A stretch of 64,000 nucleotides of DNA from Loktanella sp. (GTDB lineage: Bacteria; Pseudomonadota; Alphaproteobacteria; Rhodobacterales; Rhodobacteraceae), in NCBI GenBank assembly GCA_017390475.1, contig JAFPBO010000026.1:62001-126000 (forward strand). The letters are read 5' to 3'. Of the stretch, positions 43,568 to 52,459 are shown piece after piece. Under the pieces are notes generated by a model, which saw only the letters and a program-made list of their open reading frames with translations, was not told the origin of the DNA and did no database searches. Position 1 is the first letter of the stretch. The number at the start of each line of letters is the position of its first letter. A program made the translations under genes and the position numbers.

Positions 43568-44189
43568 CCACCCAGGCGATCCCGGCAAAGACAAACAACA
43601 GGATCAACCCGGTCGCCAGATTGATGGCGTAGAATGTCAGCCGATCTGCAAATTCCAGATTGTTCAGAAACGGATAGGGCAGGCCAGTAGTGACACTGCC
43701 CAAAGGCGTGGCATTCATCGGCCCCACGGCCAATTCAGCCCAAGTCAGATAGATCACGATCACCCCGACCAGCCAAGCCAACGCCGGACCAAGGCGACGA
43801 TAGCTACGGTGGATAAAGATCGTGTCGATCACCTGCAATGCAGGGCCAACAAGGTGCAAGTAAATCTCCAGATGCCAGGCCGCCAGTTGGCCGTCGGGTG
43901 TGACAGATGTGGGATCGGCAAAGTAAAGCCGCCAGTACAGGATCACCACCATCGTATTGATCACGGCAGTCATGCAGACAAAGCCGTCCCACCGCCGGGT
44001 GCTGCGCCCTTCTGTCAAGGCGACCATCCGGCTGGCCGCAAAGAAGGACATGAACAAAGCCCAGATCGTCAGAAACCGGAACGGGCCGCCAAAAGCATCG
44101 AACCCGCCGAACACGAGAGTGCGGATGCAATAGCCAGCCGCCAGCAGGAACACCAACCAACGGTAGATCACAACAGGTTTGAGATTCAT
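43533..44189 (-). CDS. Six-helix membrane protein, Pr6Pr-like
   Basis: A 218-residue protein with about six hydrophobic segments. YRWLVFLLAAGYCIRTLVFG, YFADPTSVTPDGQLAAWHLE and TWAELAVGPMNATPLGSVTT followed by GLPYPFLNN resemble the Pr6Pr (proteobacterial six-helix, Pro-rich) family of unknown function. The ATG at 44189 gives the natural N-terminus; the open frame further upstream (to 44279) is low-complexity and lacks a membrane start. The gene end overlaps the SDR gene by 35 bases. Confidence 0.7.
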   Translation of the reverse strand: MNLKPVVIYRWLVFLLAAGYCIRTLVFGGFDAFGGPFRFLTIWALFMSFFAASRMVALTEGRSTRRWDGFVCMTAVINTMVVILYWRLYFADPTSVTPDGQLAAWHLEIYLHLVGPALQVIDTIFIHRSYRRLGPALAWLVGVIVIYLTWAELAVGPMNATPLGSVTTGLPYPFLNNLEFADRLTFYAINLATGLILLFVFAGIAWVVRRYLPAPTMP

Positions 44190-44313
44190 CGGGTGCCTAT
44201 CCCCACAGCATTTGCCTAAACATTGCGGTGTTTTCTTGCCGTGGCAAGCGGGTAGGCGCGTCACAGGCCTTGCTGTCACGTAGCGAAACGCACATATCGG
44301 GCAGGCCTTTCAC

Positions 44314-45102
44314 ATGGATGACCTGATGACCCTACGCGCCCGCACCGCCGCCTTTATGGACCGCCCCTTCGTGGGGCAATTCATCGTCGGAGTGATCATT
44401 TTCAACGCGATCATTCTGGGGTTGGAAACCTCTGACGCCGCCATGGCGCAGGCGGGCGGGCTGATCCTGCTACTGGACCGGCTGTGTCTGGCGATCTTTG
44501 TCGTGGAACTGGCGGCAAAACTCTTTGCTCAGGGGCCACGGTTCTTCCGCGGTGGCTGGAACATTTTTGACTTCATCATTGTCGGCATCTCGCTGATGCC
44601 CGGCAGCGGCGGGCTGTCGGTGCTGCGCGCCCTGCGCATCCTGCGGGTGTTGCGGGTTATCTCGGTGGTGCCATCGCTGCGCCGCGTGGTCGAAGGTTTC
44701 GTCACCGCTCTACCCGGCATGGGGTCGGTCTTTATGCTGATGGGCCTGGTGTTCTATATCGGCGCGGTCATGGCGACAAAACTGTTCGGTGACACTTTCC
44801 CTGAATGGTTCGGCACCTTGGGCGCGTCGGGATATTCCCTGTTCCAGATCATGACGCTGGAAAGCTGGTCAATGGGCATCGTCCGCCCGGTGATGGAAGT
44901 CTACCCCTATGCATGGACCTTTTTCATCCCGTTCATCATGATGACAACCTTCGCAGTGGTAAACCTGTTGGTCGGTCTGATCGTGAATTCGATGCAGGAC
45001 GCCCATGCCGAGGAAGGCAACGCCGCGACAGACGCATACCGGGATGAGGTGCTGAGCAAGCTGGCCGCAATCGAGAAAAGGCTGGATGAGGCGGGGAAAT
45101 AA
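44314..45102 (+). CDS. Bacterial voltage-gated sodium channel (NaChBac/BacNav type)
   Basis: A 262-residue single-repeat six-helix channel. The S4 sensor RALRILRVLRVISVVPSLRR has arginines at every third position. The pore region LFQIMTLESWSMGIVRPVM contains the TLESW selectivity filter of BacNav channels. VNLLVGLIVNSMQDAHAEEG is S6 running into a C-terminal coiled-coil segment for tetramer assembly. Channels of this type are frequent in marine alphaproteobacteria (for example NavSp). It appears monocistronic. Confidence 0.93.
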   Translation: MDDLMTLRARTAAFMDRPFVGQFIVGVIIFNAIILGLETSDAAMAQAGGLILLLDRLCLAIFVVELAAKLFAQGPRFFRGGWNIFDFIIVGISLMPGSGGLSVLRALRILRVLRVISVVPSLRRVVEGFVTALPGMGSVFMLMGLVFYIGAVMATKLFGDTFPEWFGTLGASGYSLFQIMTLESWSMGIVRPVMEVYPYAWTFFIPFIMMTTFAVVNLLVGLIVNSMQDAHAEEGNAATDAYRDEVLSKLAAIEKRLDEAGK

Positions 45103-45155
45103 GCGGACGACATCTTGATGTTGTTCGCCCCGTGCGCCGTAGCCGTCCCCCCTGC

Positions 45156-46181
45156 TCAGCGGTCAAGTGGCTGGACCGACGGTCTTTCGATATAGGTCAT
45201 CGGCAGCAAGCTGGATTGCGGCGCGGTTCCAGTCTTGCTGCCATAGGTCAGGGCAAAGATCGCATCTGCCATATCGCGGCCCAGCTGCTTGACCGACATC
45301 TCAAAACAGCTGATCGGCGGCGACAGATGGCGCATCAGCGGGCTTTGCCGGAATGCGATGACGGATACATCGGCACCGGGGCGCAGGCCTGCGGCCTGCA
45401 ACCCGCCGTAAACGCCGCTCGTCATCGGTTCGGCGCAGACCAGAACCGCCGTGGGCCGGTCGTCGAGTGCAACCAGACGCGCCGCGACACGGGCACCGCC
45501 GTCTTCACTGCCCTCTTCAGCGAAACACAGATCATCGGTCGCAGGCAGCCCCAGCGCGGTCATTGTCGCGCGCCAGCTGTCCTGATAGATCGACGCGAAA
45601 TTGACATTCTCCTGCGGCAGACAGACAGCGATCCGGCGATGACCAAGTTCATGCAGACGGGTCACGGCTTGCCTTGCGCCCTCTTCAAAATCCATATCGA
45701 TCCACAGATAATCACCGGGTGTGCGCGACCGGCCCAGCGTCATATAGGGCATGGATGTGTCTTCCATCATGGCAATGCGCGGGTCATCCGTCAGCGTGGC
45801 GGTCAGAATGATCCCGTCCAATGTGCCGCGCATCAAAGTCCGGCGTAGGAAGGCAATCGGGTCCATCGCGCTATGCACCGGCAGCACGACAAGGTCGATC
45901 CCGTCATCGAGCAAAACCGATTGCATTTCATCGACCACCTCGCTGTAAAAGTTGTCGCCAGCCAGCGCGGTCGGCCCGGTCCCGATGATCAGCCCAATTG
46001 TATTGGTGCGCCCCTTGCGCAGATTGCGGCCCGCCGCATTCGCGACATAGCCCATCTCATGCGCCGCTTCCAACACCCGTTGGCGGGTCTCGGCGTTCAC
46101 GCCCGGCATATCATTCAGCGCCCGCGATACAGTGCCGATTGAAATATTCAGCCGCTCGGCCAACGCTTTGATTCCCGGCAT
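45156..46181 (-). CDS. LacI-family transcriptional repressor (apparently without its operon)
   Basis: A 341-residue regulator. GIKALAERLNISIGTVSRAL is the helix-turn-helix and NAETRQRVLEAAHEMGYVAN the hinge; a type I periplasmic-binding-protein-like sugar domain follows. It is divergent from a short chimeric ORF at 46350, and two LacI-type palindromes (46237-46248, 46289-46300) lie between them, 52 bases centre to centre. The genes it should control look deleted (see the remnant at 46350). Confidence 0.92.
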   Translation of the reverse strand: MPGIKALAERLNISIGTVSRALNDMPGVNAETRQRVLEAAHEMGYVANAAGRNLRKGRTNTIGLIIGTGPTALAGDNFYSEVVDEMQSVLLDDGIDLVVLPVHSAMDPIAFLRRTLMRGTLDGIILTATLTDDPRIAMMEDTSMPYMTLGRSRTPGDYLWIDMDFEEGARQAVTRLHELGHRRIAVCLPQENVNFASIYQDSWRATMTALGLPATDDLCFAEEGSEDGGARVAARLVALDDRPTAVLVCAEPMTSGVYGGLQAAGLRPGADVSVIAFRQSPLMRHLSPPISCFEMSVKQLGRDMADAIFALTYGSKTGTAPQSSLLPMTYIERPSVQPLDR

Positions 46182-46236
46182 GGCAGTCTCCCTTTATTTT
46201 TTTTCTGCCATTTCCAGCAGATAATTCTTAACGTTA

Positions 46237-46248
46237 GTAATCGTTTAC
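46237..46248. promoter_or_regulatory. LacI-type operator O1 (GTAATCGTTTAC)
   Basis: GTAATCGTTTAC is a near-perfect CG-centred palindrome (one mismatched pair), the form recognised by LacI/GalR family repressors. It is 56 bases from the divergent lacI start and five helical turns from O2. Confidence 0.65.
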
Positions 46249-46288
46249 AAAATCATTTTACAAGCAATCCCGACCCAACCTAGCCTCT

Positions 46289-46300
46289 GCAAACGTTTAC
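46289..46300. promoter_or_regulatory. LacI-type operator O2 (GCAAACGTTTAC)
   Basis: GCAAACGTTTAC contains the perfect core AAACGTTT with one outer mismatched pair, matching the LacI family consensus closely. It lies 50 bases before the start of the remnant ORF, where a promoter operator would be expected. Confidence 0.7.
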
Positions 46301-46349
46301 GAAGGGGCCCTGCAGGAAAATCCAGCACGCATTGCGGGAGGAAAGAAAT

Positions 46350-46601
46350 ATGTTAAGCGCCGTTATGGTGGGGTGCGGAGCCATGTCAAGAGGCTGGCTG
46401 CAAGCGCTGAACGCCACGCCGTTTCTGGCGCAGAATATCCGTATGACCGGCTTCGTCGATCTGGATGAAGCCACAGCAAAGCAGCGCGCCACCGAATTCG
46501 GCACCTTGGCCGGTGTGGACGGCGGATCGCTGCGGGTGACGATTGACCCCGCGCTGGTGCATCTCTTTTCCCCCGACACCGATCTTGCGCTGATGACCTG
46601 A
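46350..46601 (+). pseudogene. Chimeric remnant: Gfo/Idh/MocA N-terminus joined to an ABC ATPase C-terminus
   Basis: An 83-residue open frame with a good ribosome site (GGGAGGAAAG). The first part, LSAVMVGCGAMSRGWLQAL then RMTGFVDLDEATAKQRATEF, is the Rossmann start of a Gfo/Idh/MocA oxidoreductase. After about residue 55 the sequence changes to SLRVTIDPALVHLFSPDTDL, which reads like the extreme C-terminal TOBE end of a sugar ABC transporter ATPase (DPxxxHLFDxxTGxAL pattern). The simplest reading is an in-frame deletion that removed everything between the start of a dehydrogenase gene and the end of an importer ATPase gene. A product could still be made but is unlikely to be functional. Confidence 0.7.
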
Positions 46602-46607
46602 CCCGCG

Positions 46608-46642
46608 ACAAAATTTGTCACAAAATGATTGACGTCTGTCAG
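46608..46642. promoter_or_regulatory. Two inverted repeats upstream of the second lacI
   Basis: GACAAAATTTGTC (46608-46620) is a perfect 13-base inverted repeat, and TGACGTCTGTCA (46631-46642) has TGAC/GTCA arms. Both lie within 75 bases of the lacI-type gene at 46680 and could be its autoregulatory operators. They differ from O1/O2, consistent with a different repressor. Confidence 0.45.
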
Positions 46643-46679
46643 GACTTTCGGCTCAATCGCGGCAGGGAGGATTCGGGGT

Positions 46680-47732
46680 ATGCGTAAACCCACGCTGCAC
46701 GATGTCGCGCGGGCCGCTGGCGTCAGCTATTCCACGGCTGACCGTGTGCTGAACGCACGCGGTGGCGTGGCGCCGAAATCCGCTGACCGGGTGCGCGACG
46801 CCATTGCAACGCTGGGCTATGAACGCGACCTGCATGCCGCCAACCTGTCGCGCGGGCGGAATTACAATTTCCGTTTCCTGCTGCCGAAGGATGATCACAG
46901 CTTTTTCCGCGCCCTGCGCGCGGCAGTGGACCGCGAACAGGATCTGCGCCGTGCTGACCGCATCCTGATCTCGGTCACCGAAATTCCCGCGCTGGACGCG
47001 GATGCTTTGGCCCACGCGCTCGACGCGGAAGGGTCCGCCTGCGATTGCCTCGCCGTGGTCGCGACCGAGGCGCCAAGGATCACCGCTGCCATCACCGCCC
47101 TGCGCGCGCGTGGCATTGCCGTGGTCACGCTGGTTAGCGACGCCGCACCAGAGGCGCGCGCCGCCTATGTCGGCATCGACAATGTGATGGCGGGCCGCAC
47201 AGCCGGGCGGTTATTGCGTCTGGCCCATGCGACGCGGCAAGGCTGCATCCTGCCGGTGCTGGGATCGGTCAGCGCGCGCGATCACCGTGACCGTCTGGAC
47301 GGGATGAACGCCGTGCTGGCGGGGGAGACCCCCGCCCTACGGGTTTTGCCTGCGCTGTCGGTTGATGACCGCCCTGACATCATGCGCGCGCGGGTCACGC
47401 AGGCCTTGGCCGATCATCCGGACATCACCGGCATCTATTCCATCGGCGCGGGTAATCGCGGCCTGATCGAGGTGTTAGAGGCGCGGCAAACCCGCCCCCT
47501 CGTCGTCATGCATGAACTGACCCCGGTCAGCCGCGCCGGGCTGGAACGCGGTCTGGTCGATGCGGTGATCGACCAGAAACCCGCGCAAGAGGTGGCGTTG
47601 GCCATCGATGTGATGAAAGCGATTGCCGATGGCCGCGACTGGCACGACCCGGCGCGCGACATCATTCCCACGATTTTTCTGAAGGATAATCTGCCAGCTC
47701 CGGCGGATAATCCCCAAATTTCTGCATCTTAG
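46680..47732 (+). CDS. LacI-family regulator of the adjacent sugar operon
   Basis: A 350-residue regulator. RKPTLHDVARAAGVSYSTAD is the helix-turn-helix, ADRVRDAIATLGYERDLHAA the hinge, and a type I binding domain with GIDNVMAGRTAGRLL and IYSIGAGNRGLIEVLE follows. The ATG at 46680 has AGGGAGGA upstream; an in-frame ATG at 46629 would place unrelated residues before the DNA-binding domain. It is first in line with the isomerase, dehydrogenase and Rbs-type importer. A copy of palindrome family A (47318-47341) is part of its coding sequence at about residues 213-221. Confidence 0.9.
   Translation: MRKPTLHDVARAAGVSYSTADRVLNARGGVAPKSADRVRDAIATLGYERDLHAANLSRGRNYNFRFLLPKDDHSFFRALRAAVDREQDLRRADRILISVTEIPALDADALAHALDAEGSACDCLAVVATEAPRITAAITALRARGIAVVTLVSDAAPEARAAYVGIDNVMAGRTAGRLLRLAHATRQGCILPVLGSVSARDHRDRLDGMNAVLAGETPALRVLPALSVDDRPDIMRARVTQALADHPDITGIYSIGAGNRGLIEVLEARQTRPLVVMHELTPVSRAGLERGLVDAVIDQKPAQEVALAIDVMKAIADGRDWHDPARDIIPTIFLKDNLPAPADNPQISAS
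47318..47341. repeat. Palindromic repeat, family A copy 2 (inside a lacI coding sequence)
   Basis: GGCGGGGG, AGA, CCCCCGCC followed by CTACG, 20 of 24 bases identical to 7890-7913. It is read in frame as about nine residues (LAGETPALR region) in the ligand domain, where an insertion in a surface loop would be tolerated. Confidence 0.55.
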
Positions 47733-47743
47733 GAGGAGACAAT

Positions 47744-48796
47744 ATGAAAACCATTCAAGGACCCGCCCTGTTTCTGGCGCAATTCGCCGGGGATGAGGCG
47801 CCTTTCAATTCCTGGGACGGAATCACGAAATGGGCCGCCGATTGCGGTTACAAAGGTGTGCAGGTGCCATCATGGGATGCGCGTTTCATCGACCTCGCCC
47901 GCGCTGCCGAAAGCCGAGATTATTGCGATGAATTCAAAGGTGTTGCCGCCGCCAATGGCGTCGCCGTCACGGAACTCTCCACCCATCTGCAAGGGCAGCT
48001 GGTCGCCGTCCATCCCGCCTATGACGATGCCTTTGAAGGTTTCGCTGACCCCTCCGTGCGCGGCAACCCCAAGGCGCGGCAGGCCTGGGCCGTCGATCAG
48101 GTGAAACTGGCGCTGACAGCCTCGCAGAACATGGGGATCAACGCGCTGGCCAGTTTCTCGGGTGCTTTGGCTTGGCCTTTCGTCTATCCTTGGCCGCAGC
48201 GCCCTGCGGGGCTGGTCGAGGCGGCGTTTGACGAACTCGCCGCGCGCTGGCTGCCGATCCTGAACCATGCAGATGAGTGTGGGGTTGATATCTGCTATGA
48301 AATTCACCCCGGCGAAGACCTGCATGACGGCATCAGTTTCGAGATGTTTCTGGACCGCGTGAACAACCATTCCCGCGCGAATATGCTTTATGATCCGTCG
48401 CATTACGTGCTGCAATGTCTGGATTATCTGGACAATATCGACATCTACAAAGACCGGATCAAGATGTTCCACGTCAAGGATGCCGAATTCAACCCGACGG
48501 GGCGGCAGGGTGTCTATGGCGGCTTTCAGGGCTGGGTCAACCGCGCTGGCCGCTTCCGGTCTCTGGGCGACGGGCAGGTCGATTTCGGTGCGATCTTTTC
48601 CAAAATGGCCGCCAATGATTTCGACGGCTGGGCTGTCGTGGAATGGGAATGCGCGCTGAAACACCCGGAGGATGGCGCACGCGAAGGCGCGCAATTCGTG
48701 AAAGATCACATCATCCGGGTGACGGAACGCGCTTTTGACGATTTCGCGGATGGCGGCACCGATGATGCTGCAAACCGCCGCATGTTGGGGATCTGA
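47744..48796 (+). CDS. Sugar phosphate isomerase/epimerase-like TIM-barrel protein
   Basis: A 350-residue AP-endonuclease-2-type (xylose isomerase-like) barrel. Metal-binding residues are suggested by DICYEIHPGEDLHDG (Glu, His), NMLYDPSHYVLQ (Asp, His), MFHVKDAEF (His, Asp) and VVEWECALKHPEDG (Glu). Similar proteins act on cyclitols or keto-sugars with a Gfo/Idh partner, which is encoded 3 bases downstream. AGGAGGAG precedes the ATG. The precise substrate is unknown. Confidence 0.88.
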   Translation: MKTIQGPALFLAQFAGDEAPFNSWDGITKWAADCGYKGVQVPSWDARFIDLARAAESRDYCDEFKGVAAANGVAVTELSTHLQGQLVAVHPAYDDAFEGFADPSVRGNPKARQAWAVDQVKLALTASQNMGINALASFSGALAWPFVYPWPQRPAGLVEAAFDELAARWLPILNHADECGVDICYEIHPGEDLHDGISFEMFLDRVNNHSRANMLYDPSHYVLQCLDYLDNIDIYKDRIKMFHVKDAEFNPTGRQGVYGGFQGWVNRAGRFRSLGDGQVDFGAIFSKMAANDFDGWAVVEWECALKHPEDGAREGAQFVKDHIIRVTERAFDDFADGGTDDAANRRMLGI

Positions 48797-48799
48797 ATC

Positions 48800-49939
48800 A
48801 TGAAAAAAATTCAACTTGGCATGGTCGGCGGCGGCAAGGACGCCTTTATCGGCGGGGTCCACCGGATTGCGGCGCGAATCGACGGGCAGTTTGATCTGGT
48901 GGCGGGGGCTTTGTCCTCGACCGCCGAAAGATCGCGGGAAAGCGGGCAGGCTTTGGGCCTCGCGCCGGATCGCTGCTATGGAAGTTATGAAGAGATGGCC
49001 GAGGTGGAATCCGGTCGCGAGGATGGCATTCGCGCCGTATCCATCGTGACGCCGAACCATATGCATGCGGGTCCCGCGATGGCGTTCCTAAAACGCGGCA
49101 TCCATGTGATCTGCGACAAGCCGCTGACCGCGACGATGCAACAGGCCGAGGAACTGGCCAAGGCCATCGCCGAGGCCAAGGCCCTGTTCATCCTGACGCA
49201 TAATTACACCGGCTATCCGATGATCCGGCAGGCGCGCGATATGATTGCTGCGGGGGATCTGGGCGCTTTGCGCGTGGTGCAGGTCGAATATCCGCAGGAT
49301 TGGCTGACCGAAGCCGCCGAACAAGGCGGCGACAATAAACAGGCCGAATGGCGCACTGATCCTGACCGCTCTGGCGCGGGCGGGTCGATTGGCGATATTG
49401 GCAGCCACGCCCATAACCTGGCCTGTTTCGTGACCGGGCAAAAAGTGCAAAGCCTTGCCGCTGATCTGCAAACATTCGTTCCCGGCCGGCGCGTCGATGA
49501 CAATGCGCATTTCCTGCTGCGTTTCGATGGCGGCGCGCGCGGGATGCTGTGGTGCAGTCAGGTCGCCCCCGGCAATGAAAACGCGCTGCGGCTGCGGGTT
49601 TACGGTGAAAAAGGCGGGCTGGAATGGGCGCAGGAAGACCCGAATTATCTGTGGTTCACGCCTTTCGGCGAACCCAAGCGCCTGCTGACCCGTGGCGGCA
49701 GCGGCGCATCTGACGCGGCGGGTGCTGTGACACGCACGCCGGGTGGGCATCCTGAAGGCTATCTGGAAGGTTTCGCCAATATCTATGCCGGTGCCGCGGC
49801 CGCGATCCGCGCAGCGGATGCCGGGGAAACGCCTGACCTGTCGTTGCTCCCCGGCGTCGATGCCGGTCTTGACGGCATGCGTTTCATCGCTGCCGCGATC
49901 AAGTCATCGCAAGATGATGCGGCATGGGTCACGCTGTGA
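48800..49939 (+). CDS. Gfo/Idh/MocA family oxidoreductase
   Basis: A 379-residue NAD(P)-dependent dehydrogenase. LGMVGGGKDAFIGGVHRIAA is the Rossmann start (GMVGGGKxAFIGxVHR subgroup), VICDKPLTATMQQAEELA contains the DKP motif and GGSIGDIGSHAHNLACFVTG the catalytic Asp/His region. Together with the isomerase-like protein it probably oxidises and rearranges a sugar or cyclitol delivered by the downstream importer. Its end overlaps the ATPase gene. Confidence 0.92.
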   Translation: MKKIQLGMVGGGKDAFIGGVHRIAARIDGQFDLVAGALSSTAERSRESGQALGLAPDRCYGSYEEMAEVESGREDGIRAVSIVTPNHMHAGPAMAFLKRGIHVICDKPLTATMQQAEELAKAIAEAKALFILTHNYTGYPMIRQARDMIAAGDLGALRVVQVEYPQDWLTEAAEQGGDNKQAEWRTDPDRSGAGGSIGDIGSHAHNLACFVTGQKVQSLAADLQTFVPGRRVDDNAHFLLRFDGGARGMLWCSQVAPGNENALRLRVYGEKGGLEWAQEDPNYLWFTPFGEPKRLLTRGGSGASDAAGAVTRTPGGHPEGYLEGFANIYAGAAAAIRAADAGETPDLSLLPGVDAGLDGMRFIAAAIKSSQDDAAWVTL

Positions 49940-51441
49940 CGACGCCCATTCTTGCCCTGTCCAAGGTCAGCAAGAGCTTTGGCCCGATCGAGGTGTTGCA
50001 TGGCGCGGATATCGCCCTGCACCCCGGTCGGGTTCATGCGCTGATCGGTGAAAACGGGGCGGGCAAATCCACGATGATGAAAATCCTGACCGGCTATCAA
50101 CCGCCCAGCGCCGGTCTGGTGATGTTGCAGGGACAGCCGGTCAGCTTTGCCGATATGGGACAGGCAGAGGCGCAGGGGATTTCCCTGATCCATCAGGAAT
50201 TCAATCTGGCGGACCATCTGACCGTCGCAGAAAATATCTTTCTCGGGTCCGAATTGCGGCGCGGCTGGTTTCTAGACAAACCCGCGATGCGGGCCAGATC
50301 GCGCGACTTGCTGGGGCGGTTGCGCTGTGATGTGGACCCGGACCGGCTGATCTCGGACCTGTCGAATTCCGACAAACAGATGGTGGAAATCGCCAAGGCA
50401 CTGCTGCGCGATACAAATGTGCTGATCATGGATGAACCGACCGCCGTGTTGACGCGCACGGAAACTGCCGTGCTGCTGGACCAGGTGCGCGCCTTGCGCG
50501 GTCACGGGACGGCGGTGCTGTTCACATCGCACAAGCTGGACGAGGTTGTGGCGATTGCCGATGACCTGACCATCATGCGCGACGGGTCCGTCGTCTGGTC
50601 TGGTCCCGCCAATGAGATGGACGAACACCAGATGGCCGAGGCGATGGTGGGCCGTGAAATATCCACGCTCTACCCGCCGAAGGACAGCATGAAAGGCGCG
50701 CTGGCGTTGGAGGTGGAGGGGTTCCATGTGCCCGGTTTCGCCGAAGACATCCATTTCACCCTGCGCAAAGGCGAAGTGCTTGGCATCGCCGGTCTGATCG
50801 GCTCTGGCCGGACCGAGACATTCGAGGGGCTGGCCGGGCTGCGCGCTGCGCATGGAACAGTGCGGATCAACGGCGATACCGTCACAATCCGCCATCCGTG
50901 GGAGGCGCTGGCGCTTGGGTTGGCTTACCTGACGGAGGATCGCAAGACGCGGGGGCTACTTTTGACAAAGGGACTGCGCGAGAACCTGACCCTGCAATCC
51001 CTGCACAAGTTTTCCAACTGGGTGATCAACACCCGGGCCGAGGATGCGGCGCTGAACCATGCTGTGACCGAATTTGACATTCGTGGCAGTCGCAGTGTGG
51101 ACGTCGGCAGCCTGTCCGGCGGCAATCAGCAAAAGCTGCTGTTCGCCAAGACGATGCTGTCGGACCCCGATATTCTGGTGATCGACGAACCGACACGCGG
51201 GATCGATATCGGCACCAAGCAGCAGATGTATGAATTCATCCGCAAGCTGGCCGCCGAAGGGCGCGCCATCGTCGTGATTTCATCGGAAATGCAAGAGGTG
51301 ATCGGCCTGTCCGACCGGGTGCTGGTGATGCGGCAGGGCCGGATCGCAGGCGAATTGACGGGCGATAGCGCGACCGAAGACGCCATCGTGCGGCTGGCCA
51401 TGGGGGTCGGCCAAAGTGCCCCGCTGGAAAGGACTGCCTGA
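49936..51441 (+). CDS. Sugar ABC transporter ATP-binding protein, RbsA-like (two ATPase domains)
   Basis: A 501-residue duplicated ATPase. Domain one has Walker A GENGAGKSTMMKIL and Walker B VLIMDEPTAVLT; domain two has a degenerate P-loop GLIGSGRTE, signature LSGGNQQKLL and Walker B ILVIDEPTRGID. This is the RbsA/XylG/MglA pattern. I place the start at GTG 49936, which overlaps the dehydrogenase stop (GTGA) and gives MTTPILALSKVSKSFG; ATG 49924 would add four residues. No strong ribosome site decides between them. Confidence 0.92.
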   Translation: MTTPILALSKVSKSFGPIEVLHGADIALHPGRVHALIGENGAGKSTMMKILTGYQPPSAGLVMLQGQPVSFADMGQAEAQGISLIHQEFNLADHLTVAENIFLGSELRRGWFLDKPAMRARSRDLLGRLRCDVDPDRLISDLSNSDKQMVEIAKALLRDTNVLIMDEPTAVLTRTETAVLLDQVRALRGHGTAVLFTSHKLDEVVAIADDLTIMRDGSVVWSGPANEMDEHQMAEAMVGREISTLYPPKDSMKGALALEVEGFHVPGFAEDIHFTLRKGEVLGIAGLIGSGRTETFEGLAGLRAAHGTVRINGDTVTIRHPWEALALGLAYLTEDRKTRGLLLTKGLRENLTLQSLHKFSNWVINTRAEDAALNHAVTEFDIRGSRSVDVGSLSGGNQQKLLFAKTMLSDPDILVIDEPTRGIDIGTKQQMYEFIRKLAAEGRAIVVISSEMQEVIGLSDRVLVMRQGRIAGELTGDSATEDAIVRLAMGVGQSAPLERTA

Positions 51442-52428
51442 ATGACCATCGCGACCCTGTCATCCCCCAAGATCAAGATGAGCGTGATCGGCCCGATTGT
51501 GGCGCTGGTCGTGCTGATCATCATGGGGGCCTTGATGAACCCCAATTTTCTAAGCGCGGGGAATATTTCCAACGTGCTGTCGCGGTCGGCCTTTATCGGG
51601 ATCATCGCGGTGGGCATGACCTTTGTCATTACCGCAGGCGGCCTTGATCTGTCGGTCGGGTCGATGGCCGCCTTTATCGCGGGGCTGATGATTTTGGTGA
51701 TGAATACCGCGCTGCCGGTGATGGGGATCGGCATTCCCATCGTGCTGCTGGGCATGGCTGTGGCGCTTTTTGCAGGGTTGTTCGCGGGGATGCTGAATGG
51801 CGTGCTGATCACAAGGCTGGGGATGGATGCCTTCATCGTAACCTTGGGATCGATGGGGATTTACCGGTCTCTGGTGACATGGCTGGCCGATGGCGGGACT
51901 CTCAGCCTCGATTTCAGCCTGCGGACATTTTATCAGCCGGTCTATTATGGCGGTACCCTTGGCGTGTCCTGGCCGATCATCGTCTTTGCACTGGTGGTCA
52001 TCGGAGGCGAATTGTTGATGCGCTCCACCGCTTTTGGCCGCCACTGCGCCGCCATCGGGTCCAATGATCAGGTCGCGCGCTATTCCTCCGTGCGGGTCGC
52101 GCGGGTGCGGATGCTGACCTATGTCATGTTGGGTGTCTTGGTCGGGATCGCGACCATTATGTATGTGCCGCGCCTTGGTTCAGCCTCTTCCGCCACCGGC
52201 CTGCTGTGGGAATTGGAGGCAATTGCCGCCGTCATCGTCGGCGGCACAGCACTCAAAGGCGGGTTTGGCCGTGTCTGGGGCACAGTGATCGGCGTGCTGA
52301 TCCTGACCCTGATCGGCAATATCCTGAACCTGACCGATCTTGTTTCGCCTTATCTGAATGGTGCCATTCAGGGGGCTATCATCATTCTTGCTGTGGTTTT
52401 GCAGCGAGGACGCAAGCCGGGTCAATGA
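51442..52428 (+). CDS. Sugar ABC transporter permease, RbsC-like
   Basis: A 328-residue inner membrane protein with eight to ten helices. GMTFVITAGGLDLSVGSMAA near residue 60 is the signature of the RbsC/XylH/AraH family, and GVLITRLGMDAFIVTLGSMG plus GGTALKGGFGRVWGTVIGVL follow. Its ATG immediately follows the ATPase stop (TGAATG), so both are cotranslated. Confidence 0.93.
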   Translation: MTIATLSSPKIKMSVIGPIVALVVLIIMGALMNPNFLSAGNISNVLSRSAFIGIIAVGMTFVITAGGLDLSVGSMAAFIAGLMILVMNTALPVMGIGIPIVLLGMAVALFAGLFAGMLNGVLITRLGMDAFIVTLGSMGIYRSLVTWLADGGTLSLDFSLRTFYQPVYYGGTLGVSWPIIVFALVVIGGELLMRSTAFGRHCAAIGSNDQVARYSSVRVARVRMLTYVMLGVLVGIATIMYVPRLGSASSATGLLWELEAIAAVIVGGTALKGGFGRVWGTVIGVLILTLIGNILNLTDLVSPYLNGAIQGAIIILAVVLQRGRKPGQ

Positions 52429-52459
52429 CCCGGTCAACAACTCTAGGGAGGAGTTTACC

